Part shown: positions 17,765 through 28,234 of the stretch, piece after piece
Layout: each line of letters opens with the position of its first letter
How positions within the stretch are numbered: position 1 is the stretch's first letter
Assembly: GCF_014646375.1 (NCBI RefSeq)
Contig: NZ_BMNI01000003.1
Location: forward strand, 131,668-195,667
DNA from: Nocardioides phosphati
GTDB taxonomy: Bacteria; Actinomycetota; Actinomycetes; Propionibacteriales; Nocardioidaceae
Direction: 5' to 3'
Length of the DNA: 64,000 bases
The notes under the pieces: generated by a model
Seen by the model: only the letters and a program-made list of their open reading frames with translations
Database searches by the model: none
What the model was told of the DNA's origin: nothing
Translations under genes and position numbers: made by a program

Positions 17765-18910
17765 ATGTCGTCCACCCAGGCACTCGAGAGCCTCGTGCCG
17801 CCCCTGCAGTCTGCGGTCTGCTGGGCGGAGGAGGACCAGGCCGTGCTGGTGTGCACCGCGGTCAGCGACGTCACCCACGACGTCAAGAACTTCGTGTTCG
17901 AGCCCGAGGGCGAGCAGCTCTTCGAGTTCGACGCGGGGCAGTTCCTGACCCTGATGCTCGACATCGACGGCACCCCGGTGAACCGCTGCTACACGATCTC
18001 GTCGCCGCCGACCCGCCCGAACCGCATCGCCATCACGGTGAAGCGGGTCGTCGGCGGCACGGTCTCCAACTGGATCCACGACAACCTCGTGCCCGGCAGC
18101 AAGGTCAACGCGCTGGCGCCCCTGGGTGCCTTCACGCTCACCCGCAAGCCGGCGGAGAAGCTCCTCTTCCTCTCCGCCGGCAGCGGGATCACCCCGCTCA
18201 TGTCGATGCTGCGGACGCTCTACGACCTCGGGTCCGACGCCGACGTGGTCTTCCTCCACAGCGCGCGCACCCCGAGCGACATCGTCTTCCGCAGCGAGCT
18301 CGCCGCGATCGAGACGCTCATGCCGAACCTCCGCGTCGTGCACATCTGCGAGGCCGACTACCCGTCGGAGCGCTGGGGCGGCATGCGCGGCCGGATCTCC
18401 CCGACGATGCTCTCCACGATCGTGCCCGACTTCCTGGAGCGCACGACGTTCAACTGCGGCCCGCTGCCCTACATGGAGGCGGTCCGCCGGATCCTCGGCG
18501 AGCTCGACTACGACCTCGCGAACTACCACGAGGAGAGCTTCAGCTTCGACGACCCGTCCAAGCCGGGCGCGGTGCCGCCGCCGGAGGGCGTCTCCTACGA
18601 GGAGATCGCCGCCCCCACGCCGCCGGCCGGTGCCGACGACGGCGTCACGACGTACGCCGTGGAGTTCACCAAGACCGGCAAGACGGTCAGCGTCCGCGCC
18701 GACCAGTTCGTGCTCGACGCGGCCCTCGCCGCCGGCGTACGCCTCGCGTCGTCGTGCAGCCAGGGCATGTGCGGCACCTGCAAGATCCCGAAGCTCTCCG
18801 GCGAGGTCGAGATGAACCACAACGGCGGCATCCGACCCAAGGAGGTCGCCGCCGGAAAGATCCTCGCCTGCTGTTCCAAGCCGCTCAGCGACCTCTCGCT
18901 CGACGCCTGA
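17765..18910 (+). CDS. gbcB: Glycine betaine monooxygenase, ferredoxin reductase subunit
   Basis: Predicted 381 aa. The FAD-binding motif is RCYTISSPPTRP (74-85), the NAD-binding motif is LFLSAGSGITPLMSML (134-149), and a C-terminal plant-type [2Fe-2S] domain carries Cys331, Cys336 and Cys339 in SCSQGMCGTC plus Cys369 or Cys370. Electrons flow from NADH through FAD and the ferredoxin domain to the Rieske centre of GbcA. It starts 31 bp after gbcA. The ribosome-binding site is weak (GGGA at 17753), so coupling to gbcA translation is possible. Length and domain order agree with GbcB. Confidence 0.9.
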   Translation: MSSTQALESLVPPLQSAVCWAEEDQAVLVCTAVSDVTHDVKNFVFEPEGEQLFEFDAGQFLTLMLDIDGTPVNRCYTISSPPTRPNRIAITVKRVVGGTVSNWIHDNLVPGSKVNALAPLGAFTLTRKPAEKLLFLSAGSGITPLMSMLRTLYDLGSDADVVFLHSARTPSDIVFRSELAAIETLMPNLRVVHICEADYPSERWGGMRGRISPTMLSTIVPDFLERTTFNCGPLPYMEAVRRILGELDYDLANYHEESFSFDDPSKPGAVPPPEGVSYEEIAAPTPPAGADDGVTTYAVEFTKTGKTVSVRADQFVLDAALAAGVRLASSCSQGMCGTCKIPKLSGEVEMNHNGGIRPKEVAAGKILACCSKPLSDLSLDA

Positions 18911-18978
18911 TCGCACGCAGCTCCCCACCCCCCACGCCACCGCGCGCCACCACCGAAGCAAGAAACGGAGTCACCCCC

Positions 18979-20193
18979 ATGGCTGACAATCGAGTCGTCG
19001 TCTACGCGGGACCTGGTCAGGTCGCGATCGAGAACACCGAGTACCCCAAGCTCGAGATCCCGGCCGAGGTCGCCAAGGGGCTCGGCATCAAGCAGGCCGC
19101 CCCGCACGCCGTGATCCTCAAGCTGGTCACCACCAACATCTGCGGCTCCGACCAGCACATGGTCCGCGGTCGTACGACGGCCCCCGTCGGCCAGACCCTC
19201 GGCCACGAGATCACCGGCGAGATCGTCGAGATCGGCGACGACGTCCTCTTCCACAAGGTCGGCGACATCTGCTCGGTGCCGTTCAACATCGCCTGTGGCC
19301 GCTGCCGCATGTGCAACGAGGGCAAGACCGGCATCTGCCTCAACGTGAACCCGGCCCGCGCCGGCGCGGCGTACGGCTACGTCGACATGGGCGGCTGGCT
19401 CGGCGGCCAGGCGGAGTACGTGATGATCCCGTTCGCCGACTTCAACCTGCTGAAGTTCCCGGACCGCGACGCGGCCCTCGAGAAGATCCTCGACCTGACG
19501 ATGCTGTCGGACATCTTCCCGACCGGCTACCACGGCGCCTACACCGCCGGCGTCACCACCGGCTCCACCGTGTACGTCGCCGGTGCCGGCCCGGTCGGCC
19601 TCGCCGCGGCGTACTCCGCGCAGCTGCTCGGCGCCTCCCGCGTGATCGTCGGCGACATGAACGCCGACCGCCTCGCCCAGGCCGCCAGCTTCGGCTGCGA
19701 CATCGCCGACCTGTCGAAGGGCGACTCGCTCACCGACATCGTGGCCGACCTCCTCGGTGAGCCCGAGGTCGACGCCGCCGTCGACGCCGTCGGCTTCGAG
19801 GCCCGTGGCCACGGTGCCGGCGCGGCCGAGGCGCCCGCCACGGTCCTCAACGACGTCATGGGCATCGCGCGTGCCGGTGCCTCGCTCGGCATCCCCGGCC
19901 TCTACGTGACCGGCGACCCGGGCGCGGTCGACGAGGCCGCGAAGATCGGCCAGATCGGCGTCCGCCTCGGCCTCGGCTGGGCGAAGTCGCACACGCTCGT
20001 CACGGGTCAGTGCCCGGTCAAGCAGTACAACCGCCAGCTGATGAACCTGATCCTCGCGGACAAGGCGCACATCGCGAAGGCGGTCAACGCCACGACGATC
20101 AGCCTCGACGAGGCGGCCCAGGGCTACGCCGCGTTCGACAAGGGCGCCGCGCAGAAGTTCGTCATCGACCCGCACGGCATGGTCCGGGCCTGA
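18979..20193 (+). CDS. fdhA: Glutathione-independent formaldehyde dehydrogenase (zinc-dependent)
   Basis: Predicted 404 aa, the usual length for the Pseudomonas-type enzyme (about 400). Catalytic zinc ligands are probably Cys55 in NICGSDQH and His76 in GHEITG. The structural zinc loop is Cys106, Cys109, Cys112 and Cys120. The Rossmann motif is [20 protein letters not shown]. The long insertion around [20 protein letters not shown] is characteristic of this subgroup, which keeps NAD tightly bound. It should oxidise the formaldehyde made by GbcAB to formate. It lies directly after gbcB and 8 bp before glyA. Confidence 0.88.
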   Translation: MADNRVVVYAGPGQVAIENTEYPKLEIPAEVAKGLGIKQAAPHAVILKLVTTNICGSDQHMVRGRTTAPVGQTLGHEITGEIVEIGDDVLFHKVGDICSVPFNIACGRCRMCNEGKTGICLNVNPARAGAAYGYVDMGGWLGGQAEYVMIPFADFNLLKFPDRDAALEKILDLTMLSDIFPTGYHGAYTAGVTTGSTVYVAGAGPVGLAAAYSAQLLGASRVIVGDMNADRLAQAASFGCDIADLSKGDSLTDIVADLLGEPEVDAAVDAVGFEARGHGAGAAEAPATVLNDVMGIARAGASLGIPGLYVTGDPGAVDEAAKIGQIGVRLGLGWAKSHTLVTGQCPVKQYNRQLMNLILADKAHIAKAVNATTISLDEAAQGYAAFDKGAAQKFVIDPHGMVRA

Positions 20194-20201
20194 CTTCCGA
20201 G

Positions 20202-21551
20202 ATGAGTGACCTCATGACTACCTCCACCACCTCCGTGCTCGACCAGAGCCTCGCCGACTTCGACCCCGAGGTCGCCGAGCAGATCGAGCGCGAGCTGGTC
20301 CGCCAGCAGACGACGCTCGAGATGATCGCCTCGGAGAACTTCGCTCCCACCGCGGTCATGCAGGCCCAGGGCTCCGTCCTCACCAACAAGTACGCCGAGG
20401 GCTACCCCGGCCGCCGCTACTACGGCGGCTGCGAGAACGTCGACGTGATCGAGCAGCTCGCGATCGACCGGATCAAGGAGCTCTTCGGTGCCGAGGCCGC
20501 CAACGTGCAGCCGCACTCCGGCGCCCAGGCCAACGCCGCCGCGATGTTCGCGCTGATCAACCCGGGCGACACGATCCTCGGCCTCGACCTCGCGCACGGC
20601 GGTCACCTGACCCACGGCATGAAGATCAACTTCTCCGGCAAGCTCTACAACGTCGTGGCCTACCAGGTCTCGCCGGAGGACTTCCGGGTCGACATGGCCG
20701 AGGTCGAGCGCCTCGCCGTCGAGCACAAGCCGAAGCTGATCGTCGCCGGCTGGTCGGCGTACCCGCGCCAGCTCGACTTCGCGGAGTTCCGCCGGATCGC
20801 CGACAAGGTCGGCGCCTACCTCATGGTCGACATGGCGCACTTCGCCGGCCTGGTCGCCACCGGCCTCCACCCGAGCCCCGTGCCGTACGCCGACGTCGTC
20901 ACCACCACCACGCACAAGACCCTCGGCGGTCCGCGTGGCGGCGTGATCCTCAGCAAGGCCGAGCTGGCCAAGAAGATCAACTCGGCCGTCTTCCCCGGCC
21001 AGCAGGGTGGTCCGCTCGAGCACGTGATCGCGGCCAAGGCCGTCGCCTTCAAGATGGCGCTCGAGCCGGCGTTCAAGGAGCGCCAGCAGCGCACGCTCGA
21101 GGGTGCCCAGATCATCGCCGGCCGCCTCGCGCAGGCCGACGTGGCCGAGGCCGGCATCACCGTCCTCTCCGGCGGCACCGACGTGCACCTCGTCCTGGTC
21201 GACCTCCGCAACGCGGAGATCAACGGCCAGGAGGCCGAGGACCGGCTCCACGCGGTCGGCATCACGGTCAACCGCAACGCGGTCCCGTTCGACCCGCGCC
21301 CGCCGATGGTCTCCTCCGGCGTCCGCATCGGCACCCCGGCGCTGGCCACCCGTGGCTTCGACGCCGAGGCGTTCGGCGAGGTCGCCGACGTCATCGCCGA
21401 GACCCTCGCCGGCTCCGGCGAGGCCGGGCAGCTCCAGAAGCTCCGCGACCGCGTCGAGGCGCTGGCCGAGCGCTTCCCGCTGTACGCCGACGCCAACCTG
21501 CCCACCAGCATCGGTGCCGGCATCGGTGCAGCAGCCGGATCGGCGGTCTGA
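20202..21551 (+). CDS. glyA: Serine hydroxymethyltransferase
   Basis: Predicted 449 aa. The PLP lysine lies in [14 protein letters not shown]. Other family marks are [34 protein letters not shown] and [11 protein letters not shown]. In this operon it most likely runs toward serine, joining glycine from sarcosine oxidase with 5,10-methylene-THF. Two start codons are close together, ATG at 20202 and ATG at 20214; neither has a strong ribosome-binding site, and the first is preferred only by length. It is 8 bp after fdhA and 1 bp before soxB. A housekeeping glyA would be expected elsewhere in the genome. Confidence 0.93.
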   Translation: MSDLMTTSTTSVLDQSLADFDPEVAEQIERELVRQQTTLEMIASENFAPTAVMQAQGSVLTNKYAEGYPGRRYYGGCENVDVIEQLAIDRIKELFGAEAANVQPHSGAQANAAAMFALINPGDTILGLDLAHGGHLTHGMKINFSGKLYNVVAYQVSPEDFRVDMAEVERLAVEHKPKLIVAGWSAYPRQLDFAEFRRIADKVGAYLMVDMAHFAGLVATGLHPSPVPYADVVTTTTHKTLGGPRGGVILSKAELAKKINSAVFPGQQGGPLEHVIAAKAVAFKMALEPAFKERQQRTLEGAQIIAGRLAQADVAEAGITVLSGGTDVHLVLVDLRNAEINGQEAEDRLHAVGITVNRNAVPFDPRPPMVSSGVRIGTPALATRGFDAEAFGEVADVIAETLAGSGEAGQLQKLRDRVEALAERFPLYADANLPTSIGAGIGAAAGSAV

Positions 21552-21552
21552 G

Positions 21553-22773
21553 ATGGGCAACCCGTTCCCGGGCGAGCACCCCGAGTGGCTGTGGCGCGAC
21601 CCCGACCCCAAGTCGTCGTACGACGCGATCGTCATCGGCGGTGGCGGCCACGGCCTGGCCACGGCGTACTACCTCGCCAAGAACCACGGCATGACCAACA
21701 TCGCGATCCTGGAGAAGGGGTGGCTGGCCGGCGGCAACATGGCCCGCAACACCACGATCATCCGGTCGAACTACCTCTGGGACGAGTCCGCGGCGATCTA
21801 CGAGCACGCGCTCAAGCTGTGGGAGGAGCTCCCCGAGGAGCTCGACTACGACTTCCTCTTCAGCCAGCGCGGCGTGCTCAACCTCGCGCACTCGATGCAG
21901 GACGTCCGTGACTCCGTACGCCGGGTGGAGGCCAACCGCCTCAACGGTGTCGACGCGGAGTTCCTGACGCCCGAGGAGGTGCAGAAGGTCTGCCCGATCG
22001 TCAACATCTCCGAGGACGTGCGCTACCCGGTCCTGGGTGCGACGTTCCAGCCGCGGGCCGGCATCGCCAAGCACGACCACGTGGCGTGGGCCTTCGCCCG
22101 GGCCTGTGACGCGATGGGCGTCGACATCATCCAGAACTGCGAGGTCACCGGCTTCGTCAAGGACGGCAACCGGGTCACCGGCGTCGAGACCACCCGCGGG
22201 CGGATCCTCTCCGACACCGTCGGCATGGTCGCGGCCGGTCACTCCAGCGTGCTCGCCGAGAAGGCCGGCTTCCGGCTCCCGGTGCAGTCGCACCCGCTGC
22301 AGGCCCTGGTCTCCGAGCTCTACGAGCCGGTGCACCCGACGGTCGTGATGTCCAACTACGTCCACGTCTACGTCTCGCAGGCGCACAAGGGCGAGCTGGT
22401 CATGGGCGCCGGCGTCGACCAGTACAACGGCTACGGCCAGCGCGGCTCGTTCCACGTGATCGAGCACCAGATGGCGGCGGCGCTGGAGCTCTTCCCGATC
22501 TTCGGGCGGGCCCACCTGCTGCGCACCTGGGGCGGCATCGTCGACGTCTGCCCGGACGCCTCGCCGATCATCGGCGGCACCCCGGTCGACGGCCTCTACG
22601 TCAACGCCGGCTGGGGCACGGGTGGCTTCAAGGCCACCCCCGCCGCCGGCTGGGCGATGGCCCACACGATGGCCACCGGCGAGGCCCACGAGCTGAACAA
22701 GCCGTTCGGCCTCGAGCGCTTCACCACCGGCCACCTCATCGACGAGCACGGCGCTGCCGGCGTCGCGCACTGA
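21553..22773 (+). CDS. soxB: Heterotetrameric sarcosine oxidase, beta subunit
   Basis: Predicted 406 aa; the Corynebacterium beta subunit is about 405. The FAD motif is [19 protein letters not shown] (25-43). His174 in GIAKHDH matches the position where the family binds FMN covalently (His172/173 in characterised enzymes), which I infer by alignment of length and context. The C-terminal active-site stretch is [17 protein letters not shown]. The beta subunit oxidises the methyl group of sarcosine. Order and lengths of soxB-soxD-soxA-soxG after glyA match the well-known corynebacterial operon. Confidence 0.94.
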   Translation: MGNPFPGEHPEWLWRDPDPKSSYDAIVIGGGGHGLATAYYLAKNHGMTNIAILEKGWLAGGNMARNTTIIRSNYLWDESAAIYEHALKLWEELPEELDYDFLFSQRGVLNLAHSMQDVRDSVRRVEANRLNGVDAEFLTPEEVQKVCPIVNISEDVRYPVLGATFQPRAGIAKHDHVAWAFARACDAMGVDIIQNCEVTGFVKDGNRVTGVETTRGRILSDTVGMVAAGHSSVLAEKAGFRLPVQSHPLQALVSELYEPVHPTVVMSNYVHVYVSQAHKGELVMGAGVDQYNGYGQRGSFHVIEHQMAAALELFPIFGRAHLLRTWGGIVDVCPDASPIIGGTPVDGLYVNAGWGTGGFKATPAAGWAMAHTMATGEAHELNKPFGLERFTTGHLIDEHGAAGVAH

Positions 22774-22802
22774 TCCCCAGACCTAGCGAAAGAGCACCTG
22801 TC

Positions 22803-23114
22803 ATGTTGCAGATCGAGTGCCCGTGGTGCGGACTGCGGGACGAGACCGAGTACAAGTACGGCGGCCAGGCGCACGTCGCCTACCCCGAGGACCCGAGCGC
22901 GCTGTCCGACGAGGAGTGGGCCGAGTACCTCTTCTTCCGTGACAACCCCAAGGGCCCGTTCGCGGAGCGCTGGGTCCACACCGGCGGCTGCCGCAAGTGG
23001 TTCAACGCCGTACGTGACACCCGGACCTACGAGGTGCTCGCGGTCTACACGAACAGCGACCCCCGACCCGTGATCAGCGACCTCGTCGCTGACTCTGCAG
23101 GAGCAACGGCATGA
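22803..23114 (+). CDS. soxD: Heterotetrameric sarcosine oxidase, delta subunit
   Basis: Predicted 103 aa, near the usual 95-100. The zinc ligands known for this subunit are all present: Cys6 and Cys9 in ECPWCG, His59 in WVHTGG and Cys63 in GGCRKWF. It stabilises the heterotetramer and has no catalytic role of its own. Its stop overlaps the soxA start by 4 bp. Confidence 0.93.
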   Translation: MLQIECPWCGLRDETEYKYGGQAHVAYPEDPSALSDEEWAEYLFFRDNPKGPFAERWVHTGGCRKWFNAVRDTRTYEVLAVYTNSDPRPVISDLVADSAGATA

Positions 23115-25999
23115 GCACCCAGTCCCACCGCCTGCCCACGGGCGGCCGCATCGACCGCGCGACGGAGCTGACCTTCACCGTCGACGGCGAGGAGCTCACC
23201 GGTCACCCCGGTGACACCCTGGCCTCGGCGCTGATCGCCAACGGCAAGGTCCGCGTCGGTGACTCGATCTACCTCGACCGTCCGCGCGGCATCCTCGCCG
23301 CCGGTGGCGAGGAGCCCAACGCGCTGGTCCAGATCCTCGGCGAGCACTCGGAGCCGTCGGTCACCGCGACGATCCGCTCGCTCACCGACGGCCTCCAGGC
23401 CCGCACGCTCTCCGGCCTCGGCGTCCTCGACCCCGAGCCCGACGCCGCGACGTACGACAAGGTCTTCGTGCACACCGACGTCCTGGTGATCGGCGCCGGC
23501 CCCTCGGGGCTCGCCGCCGCCGCGGCCGCGGCGCGCTCCGGTGCCCGCGTCATCGTCATGGACGAGCAGTCCGAGCTCGGCGGCTCGCTGCTGTCCGGTC
23601 GCACCGAGCAGGTCGAGGGCAAGCCGGCCCTCCAATGGGTCGCCGACGTCGCGGCCGAGCTCGCTGCTGCCGACGAGGTCACCGTGCTCACCCGCACGGC
23701 CGCCTTCGGCTCGTACGACGACAACTACGTGCTCGCCGTCGAGGACCGCGCCGGTGGCTCGTCGGCGCCCCAGCCCGACGGCGTCTCCCGCCAGCGCGTC
23801 TGGCACGTCCGTGCCGCGCAGGTCGTCCTCGCCAACGGCTCCTACGAGCGCCCGCTCGTCTTCGCCGGCAACGACGTCCCCGGCGTGATGCTCGCCGGTG
23901 CGGTCCGCACCTACCTCAACCGGTACGCCGTGACCCCCGGCCAGCGGTTCGTCGTCGCGACGACCAACGACAGCGCCTACGACACGGTCGAGGACATCGT
24001 CGCCGCCGGCCTCGAGGTGGCTGCCGTCCTCGACGCCCGTACCGAGCTGTCGGCCCGGGCGCAGGCGGTCGCCGCCAACGGCGTCCGCGTGCTCGCCGGC
24101 ACCACGGTCGAGCGCGCCGAGGGCGACGCGGAGACGGCCTGCCTCGTGCGGGTCCACGCCGCGACGCTGGGCGAGGGCGACACCGTCACCCCGCTCGAGA
24201 CGGTCGACGCCGACGTGCTCGCCGTCTCCGGCGGATGGACCCCGCTGGTCCACCTGCACACGCAGCGCCAGGGCACGACCCGCTGGGACGCGGCGCTGGC
24301 CGCGTTCGTGCCCGACGCGGGCGTGAAGAACCAGGCCGTGGTCGGTGCCAACAACGGCACCTTCCTCCTCGGCGACGCCCTCGCCGAGGGCACGGCCGCC
24401 GGTGCGGCGGCTGCCACCGCAGCCGGCTTCGCGGTCGAAGCGAGCGCTCCGGCGGCCTCCGGCACGGCCACCGAGGTCGGCGCCGTCCGCACCCTCTGGC
24501 TGGTCCCCGCGGCCGAGGGCGAGCCGGGCGAGTGGGACACCCACTTCGTCGACCTGCATCGTGACCAGACCGTGGCCGATGTGTGGCGGGCGACGGGTGC
24601 CGGCATGCGTAGCGTCGAGCACGTGAAGCGCTACACCTCGATCGGCACCGGGCAGGACCAGGGCAAGACCTCCGGCGTCAACGCGGGTGGCGTCATCGCC
24701 ACGGCGCTCGGCCTCGACGTGGCGGAGGTCGGCTTCAGCAACCACCGCGCGCCGTACACGCCGGTGCTCTTCTCGGCCCTCGCCGGCCGCGAGCGCGGCG
24801 AGCTCTTCGACCCGAAGCGGATCACCCCGATCCACGGCTGGCACGTCGAGCACGGCGCCGAGTTCGAGGTCGTGGGCCAGTGGCTCCGCCCCTGGTACTT
24901 CCCGCAGGACAGCGAGGACCTCGACGCCGCGGTCGAGCGCGAGTGCCGCGCGGTCCGCACCAGCGTCGGCATGATGGACGCCTCCACGCTCGGCAAGATC
25001 GAGATCAAGGGCGCCGACGCCGGTGAGTTCCTCAACCGGATCTACACCAACGCCTACAAGAAGCTGGCGATCGGTTCGGCCCGCTACGGCGTCATGTGCA
25101 AGCCCGACGGGATGATGTTCGACGACGGCGTCACGCTGCGCCTGTCCGAGGACACCTACTACATGCACACCACCACCGGTGGCGCCGCCGGCGTCCTCGA
25201 CTGGCTGGAGGAGTGGCTGCAGACCGAGTGGCCCGAGCTCGACGTGCTCTGCACCTCGGTGACCGAGCAGTGGTCCACCGTCGCCGTCGTCGGCCCGAAG
25301 TCGCGCGAGGTCATCGCGCGGATGGCTCCGGACCTCGACGTCTCCAACGACGCGTTCGGGTTCATGACCTTCCAGGAGACGACCCTGGCGTCGGGCATCC
25401 CCGCCCGGGTCTGCCGGATCTCGTTCTCCGGCGAGCTCGCCTTCGAGATCAACGTGGCCGGCTGGTACGGCCGCCAGGTCTGGGAGGACGTCGTCGCGGC
25501 GGGCGCCGACTTCGGCATCACGCCGTACGGCACCGAGACGATGCACGTGCTGCGTGCCGAGAAGGGCTACCCGATCGTCGGTCAGGACACCGACGGCACG
25601 GTCACCCCGCAGGACGCCGGCATGGAGTGGATCGTGTCCAAGGCGAAGGACTTCGTCGGCAAGCGCTCCTACACCCGCGAGGACAACGTCCGCGAGGACC
25701 GCAAGCACATGGTGGGCCTGCTGCCCGTCGACCGCACGACCCGCCTGCCCGAGGGCAGCCAGGTCATCGAGGCCGGCATCGACCTCGCGACCGCGCCGCG
25801 GCCCGTGCCGATGCTCGGACACGTGACCTCGAGCTACGACTCGGTGGCCCTCGAGCGCCCGTTCGCACTCGCGCTCATCAAGGGCGGCCGCGAGCGGATC
25901 GGCGACATCCTCCTGGCGCCCGTCGGCGACCGCCTGGTCGAGGTCGAAGTGACCTCGCCCGTTCTCTACGACCCCGAAGGGACCAAGCGAGATGGCTGA
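23111..25999 (+). CDS. soxA: Heterotetrameric sarcosine oxidase, alpha subunit
   Basis: Predicted 962 aa, as expected (about 965). The N-terminus (residues 20-110) is a ferredoxin-like fold seen in this family. GAGPSG at 128-133 begins the NAD-binding domain ([20 protein letters not shown]). The last 400 residues or so form a GcvT-like folate-binding domain that makes 5,10-methylene-THF from the iminium intermediate. It assembles with the B, D and G subunits to turn sarcosine, THF and oxygen into glycine, 5,10-methylene-THF and peroxide. It overlaps soxD by 4 bp and soxG by 8 bp, indicating tight coupling. Confidence 0.94.
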   Translation: MSTQSHRLPTGGRIDRATELTFTVDGEELTGHPGDTLASALIANGKVRVGDSIYLDRPRGILAAGGEEPNALVQILGEHSEPSVTATIRSLTDGLQARTLSGLGVLDPEPDAATYDKVFVHTDVLVIGAGPSGLAAAAAAARSGARVIVMDEQSELGGSLLSGRTEQVEGKPALQWVADVAAELAAADEVTVLTRTAAFGSYDDNYVLAVEDRAGGSSAPQPDGVSRQRVWHVRAAQVVLANGSYERPLVFAGNDVPGVMLAGAVRTYLNRYAVTPGQRFVVATTNDSAYDTVEDIVAAGLEVAAVLDARTELSARAQAVAANGVRVLAGTTVERAEGDAETACLVRVHAATLGEGDTVTPLETVDADVLAVSGGWTPLVHLHTQRQGTTRWDAALAAFVPDAGVKNQAVVGANNGTFLLGDALAEGTAAGAAAATAAGFAVEASAPAASGTATEVGAVRTLWLVPAAEGEPGEWDTHFVDLHRDQTVADVWRATGAGMRSVEHVKRYTSIGTGQDQGKTSGVNAGGVIATALGLDVAEVGFSNHRAPYTPVLFSALAGRERGELFDPKRITPIHGWHVEHGAEFEVVGQWLRPWYFPQDSEDLDAAVERECRAVRTSVGMMDASTLGKIEIKGADAGEFLNRIYTNAYKKLAIGSARYGVMCKPDGMMFDDGVTLRLSEDTYYMHTTTGGAAGVLDWLEEWLQTEWPELDVLCTSVTEQWSTVAVVGPKSREVIARMAPDLDVSNDAFGFMTFQETTLASGIPARVCRISFSGELAFEINVAGWYGRQVWEDVVAAGADFGITPYGTETMHVLRAEKGYPIVGQDTDGTVTPQDAGMEWIVSKAKDFVGKRSYTREDNVREDRKHMVGLLPVDRTTRLPEGSQVIEAGIDLATAPRPVPMLGHVTSSYDSVALERPFALALIKGGRERIGDILLAPVGDRLVEVEVTSPVLYDPEGTKRDG

Positions 26000-26609
26000 C
26001 CTCAGCACGCTGCAGGGGCTGCGCCGCAGCCCGCTGCACGACATGGCCACCGAGATCCGCGACGGAGGCGTCACGGGTGAGCGGGCGGTCCAGCTCGCCG
26101 AGCTGCCGTTCCTCACCCAGGTCGGCGTCCGGGTCGCCCCGGACTCCGCCGGTGCCCGCGGCATCGACGAGGCCCTCGGCGCGCCGCTGCCCCGCAAGGT
26201 CGGCGTGACCAGCCAGGCCGGTGGCCACACCGCGCTCTGGCTCGGCCCCGACGAGTGGCTCGTGGTCTCGGAGACCCCCGCCGACGAGCTGGTCGAGCAG
26301 CTGCGTGCTGCCGCCGGCGACACCCCGGCCCAGGTCCTCGACCTCTCCGCCAACCGCACGGTCATCGAGCTCACCGGCCCGGGCGCGCGCAGCGTGCTCG
26401 AGAAGGGCTGCCCGGCCGACCTGCACCCGCGCGTCTTCACCGACGGCACGGCGATCGTCACCAGCCTGGCCCGCGTCCCCGTGATCGTCTGGAGGACCGA
26501 CGCCGACGCCTTCCGCGTCGTGCCCCGTGCCTCGCTCGCGCAGTACGTCGCGGCCTGGCTGCTCGACGCCGTCCGGGAGTTCGCTCCGGTGGCGGCCGAG
26601 GGAGCCTGA
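25992..26609 (+). CDS. soxG: Heterotetrameric sarcosine oxidase, gamma subunit
   Basis: Predicted 205 aa (family about 200). The GcvT-like fold is recognisable in [20 protein letters not shown] and [20 protein letters not shown], and in the late [18 protein letters not shown]. It is a structural subunit of the sarcosine oxidase complex. The start lies inside the end of soxA and the stop shares one base with the sdaA start. Confidence 0.92.
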   Translation: MADLSTLQGLRRSPLHDMATEIRDGGVTGERAVQLAELPFLTQVGVRVAPDSAGARGIDEALGAPLPRKVGVTSQAGGHTALWLGPDEWLVVSETPADELVEQLRAAAGDTPAQVLDLSANRTVIELTGPGARSVLEKGCPADLHPRVFTDGTAIVTSLARVPVIVWRTDADAFRVVPRASLAQYVAAWLLDAVREFAPVAAEGA

Positions 26610-27979
26610 TGGCCCTCTCCGCGTTCGACCTGTACTCCGTCGGCATCGGGCCGTCGTCGTCGCACACCGTCGGCCCGATGCGGGCCGCGAAGCTCTTCGT
26701 CGACGGGCTCGCCGCCAGCGGCCGCCTCGACGACGTACGCCGGGTGCGGGCGGAGCTCTTCGGCTCGCTCGGCGCGACGGGCCACGGCCACGGCTCGCCG
26801 AAGGCGGTCGTGCTCGGCCTCGAGGGCGAGGACCCGGCGACCGTCGACACCGACCGTGCCGAGGTGCGGATCGACGAGATCCGCACGTCCGGCCAGCTGG
26901 TGCTCGGCGGCACGCACCCGGTCCCGTTCGCGGTCGACGACGACCTGCTGATGCACCGGCGCAAGAGCCTCCCGGCGCACCCCAACGGCATGACGTTCGC
27001 GGCGTACGACGAGAGCGGCGAGCAGATCGAGTTCCGCACCTACTACTCCGTCGGCGGCGGCTTCGTCGTCGACGAGGTGGCCACGGGCGCGGACCGGATC
27101 GTGCTCGACGAGACACCGGTGAAGTTCCCCTTCACGACCGGGGGCGAGCTGCTCGAGATCTGCGAGCGCGAAGGGCTGTCGATCAGCGACGTCATGCTCG
27201 CCAACGAGCAGGCCTGGCGCAGCGAGTCGGAGATCCGCGCGGGCATGCTCCACCTGTGGCACGTGATGGAGGAGTGCGTCGAGCGCGGCTTCCAGCGTGA
27301 GGGCGTGCTGCCCGGTGGCCTCAAGGTGCCGCGGCGTGCCCCGGGCCTCTACCGCGAGCTGTCGAAGAACGACCGGATCGACCCGCTCCACGTCGTCGAC
27401 TGGGTCAACCTCTACGCGCTCGCGGTCAACGAGGAGAACGCCTCCGGCGGTCGCATCGTCACCGCGCCCACCAACGGCGCTGCCGGCATCATCCCGGCGG
27501 TCCTGCACTACTACGTGAAGTTCGTGCCGGGCGCCGACGAGGACGGCATTGTGCGGTTCCTGCTGACCGCCGCCGCGATCGGCATCCTGTTCAAGATCAA
27601 CGCCTCGATCTCGGGCGCCGAGGTCGGCTGCCAGGGCGAGGTCGGCTCGGCCTGCTCCATGGCCGCCGGCGGTCTGGCCGAGGTCATGGGCGGGCGCCCG
27701 CCGCAGGTCGAGAACGCCGCCGAGATCGGCATCGAGCACAACCTCGGGCTCACCTGTGACCCCGTGGGCGGGCTCGTGCAGATCCCGTGCATCGAGCGCA
27801 ACGCGATCGCGTCGATGAAGGCGATCAACGCCGCGCGGCTCGGCTGCATCGGCAACGGCAGCCACAAGGTCAGCCTGGACAAGGCGATCAAGACGATGCG
27901 CGAGACCGGCGCAGACATGAAGGACAAGTACAAGGAGACCGCCCGCGGCGGTCTCGCCGTCAACGTCATCGAGTGCTGA
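26609..27979 (+). CDS. sdaA: L-serine ammonia-lyase, iron-sulphur dependent, single chain
   Basis: Predicted 456 aa, the fused (type II) form with the beta domain first ([20 protein letters not shown]) and the alpha domain after about residue 180. Cysteines expected to hold the catalytic [4Fe-4S] cluster lie in [16 protein letters not shown], in GLTCDPVGG and in IPCIERNA. The enzyme deaminates serine to pyruvate and ammonia without PLP. As the last gene of the sox operon (ATG overlapping the soxG stop) it drains the serine made by GlyA, which would pull the whole pathway forward. Two strong hairpins follow. Confidence 0.94.
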   Translation: MALSAFDLYSVGIGPSSSHTVGPMRAAKLFVDGLAASGRLDDVRRVRAELFGSLGATGHGHGSPKAVVLGLEGEDPATVDTDRAEVRIDEIRTSGQLVLGGTHPVPFAVDDDLLMHRRKSLPAHPNGMTFAAYDESGEQIEFRTYYSVGGGFVVDEVATGADRIVLDETPVKFPFTTGGELLEICEREGLSISDVMLANEQAWRSESEIRAGMLHLWHVMEECVERGFQREGVLPGGLKVPRRAPGLYRELSKNDRIDPLHVVDWVNLYALAVNEENASGGRIVTAPTNGAAGIIPAVLHYYVKFVPGADEDGIVRFLLTAAAIGILFKINASISGAEVGCQGEVGSACSMAAGGLAEVMGGRPPQVENAAEIGIEHNLGLTCDPVGGLVQIPCIERNAIASMKAINAARLGCIGNGSHKVSLDKAIKTMRETGADMKDKYKETARGGLAVNVIEC

Positions 27980-27982
27980 CGT

Positions 27983-28013
27983 GAGCGGGGGCGTTGCACC
28001 GACGCTCCCGCTC
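27983..28013 (+). terminator. Terminator hairpin 1 after sdaA
   Basis: GAGCGGGGGCGT at 27983-27994 pairs with ACGCTCCCGCTC at 28002-28013, a 12-bp stem with one G-T pair and a 7-base loop, 4 bp after the sdaA stop. No T-run follows, as is common in high-GC actinobacteria. Confidence 0.7.
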
Positions 28014-28029
28014 GCTTCGGCACGCATCC

Positions 28030-28052
28030 ACCCCGGCCGCTTCGGCCGGGGT
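28030..28052 (+). terminator. Terminator hairpin 2 after sdaA
   Basis: ACCCCGGCCG at 28030-28039 pairs perfectly with CGGCCGGGGT at 28043-28052 around a 3-base loop; TGGTGCTTT follows. Together with the first hairpin it should isolate the sox operon from betB. Confidence 0.75.
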
Positions 28053-28148
28053 AGTGGTGCTTTCCAGAGGTGTTTCCGCTGGTCAGATGACGGGTGTGTG
28101 ACCGTCTGTAAATGCTGTAGCACCTGCGACATTTCCCGTGGACACCCC

Positions 28149-28179
28149 TTGATCCCGACCCGTCAAGGCGCGCAAGATG
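28149..28179 (+). promoter_or_regulatory. Candidate promoter of the betB-betA-proVWX operon
   Basis: TTGATC at 28149-28154 stands 31 bp before the paired palindromes, in the same place as TTGAC in three other island promoters. No clear -10 can be named. Confidence 0.3.
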
Positions 28180-28213
28180 TTGTGCAATTCACACCGCGTT
28201 GCACATGGAGCAA
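28180..28213. promoter_or_regulatory. Tandem 15-bp palindromes, candidate IclR operator 2 (betB operon)
   Basis: Units TTGTGCAATTCACAC (28180-28194) and TTGCACATGGAGCAA (28199-28213) have centres 19 bp apart. The better palindrome here is the downstream one, so the site is inverted relative to the dmgO site. It ends 21 bp before the betB start codon. Confidence 0.65.
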
Positions 28214-28234
28214 CGTTCTAGGGTCGGAGGACGC

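Noticed and set aside
23045-28132. A 1695-codon open frame on the minus strand
   Set aside because: It is antisense to soxD, soxA, soxG and sdaA, has low-complexity Arg/Ala/Gly/Asp content, and results from the GC-rich third positions of the real genes.
27980-28234. A glycine riboswitch or other structured leader before betB or the sox operon
   Set aside because: I looked for the conserved cores in this gap and in 13720-13917 and found only terminator stems, the operator palindromes and the repeat unit.
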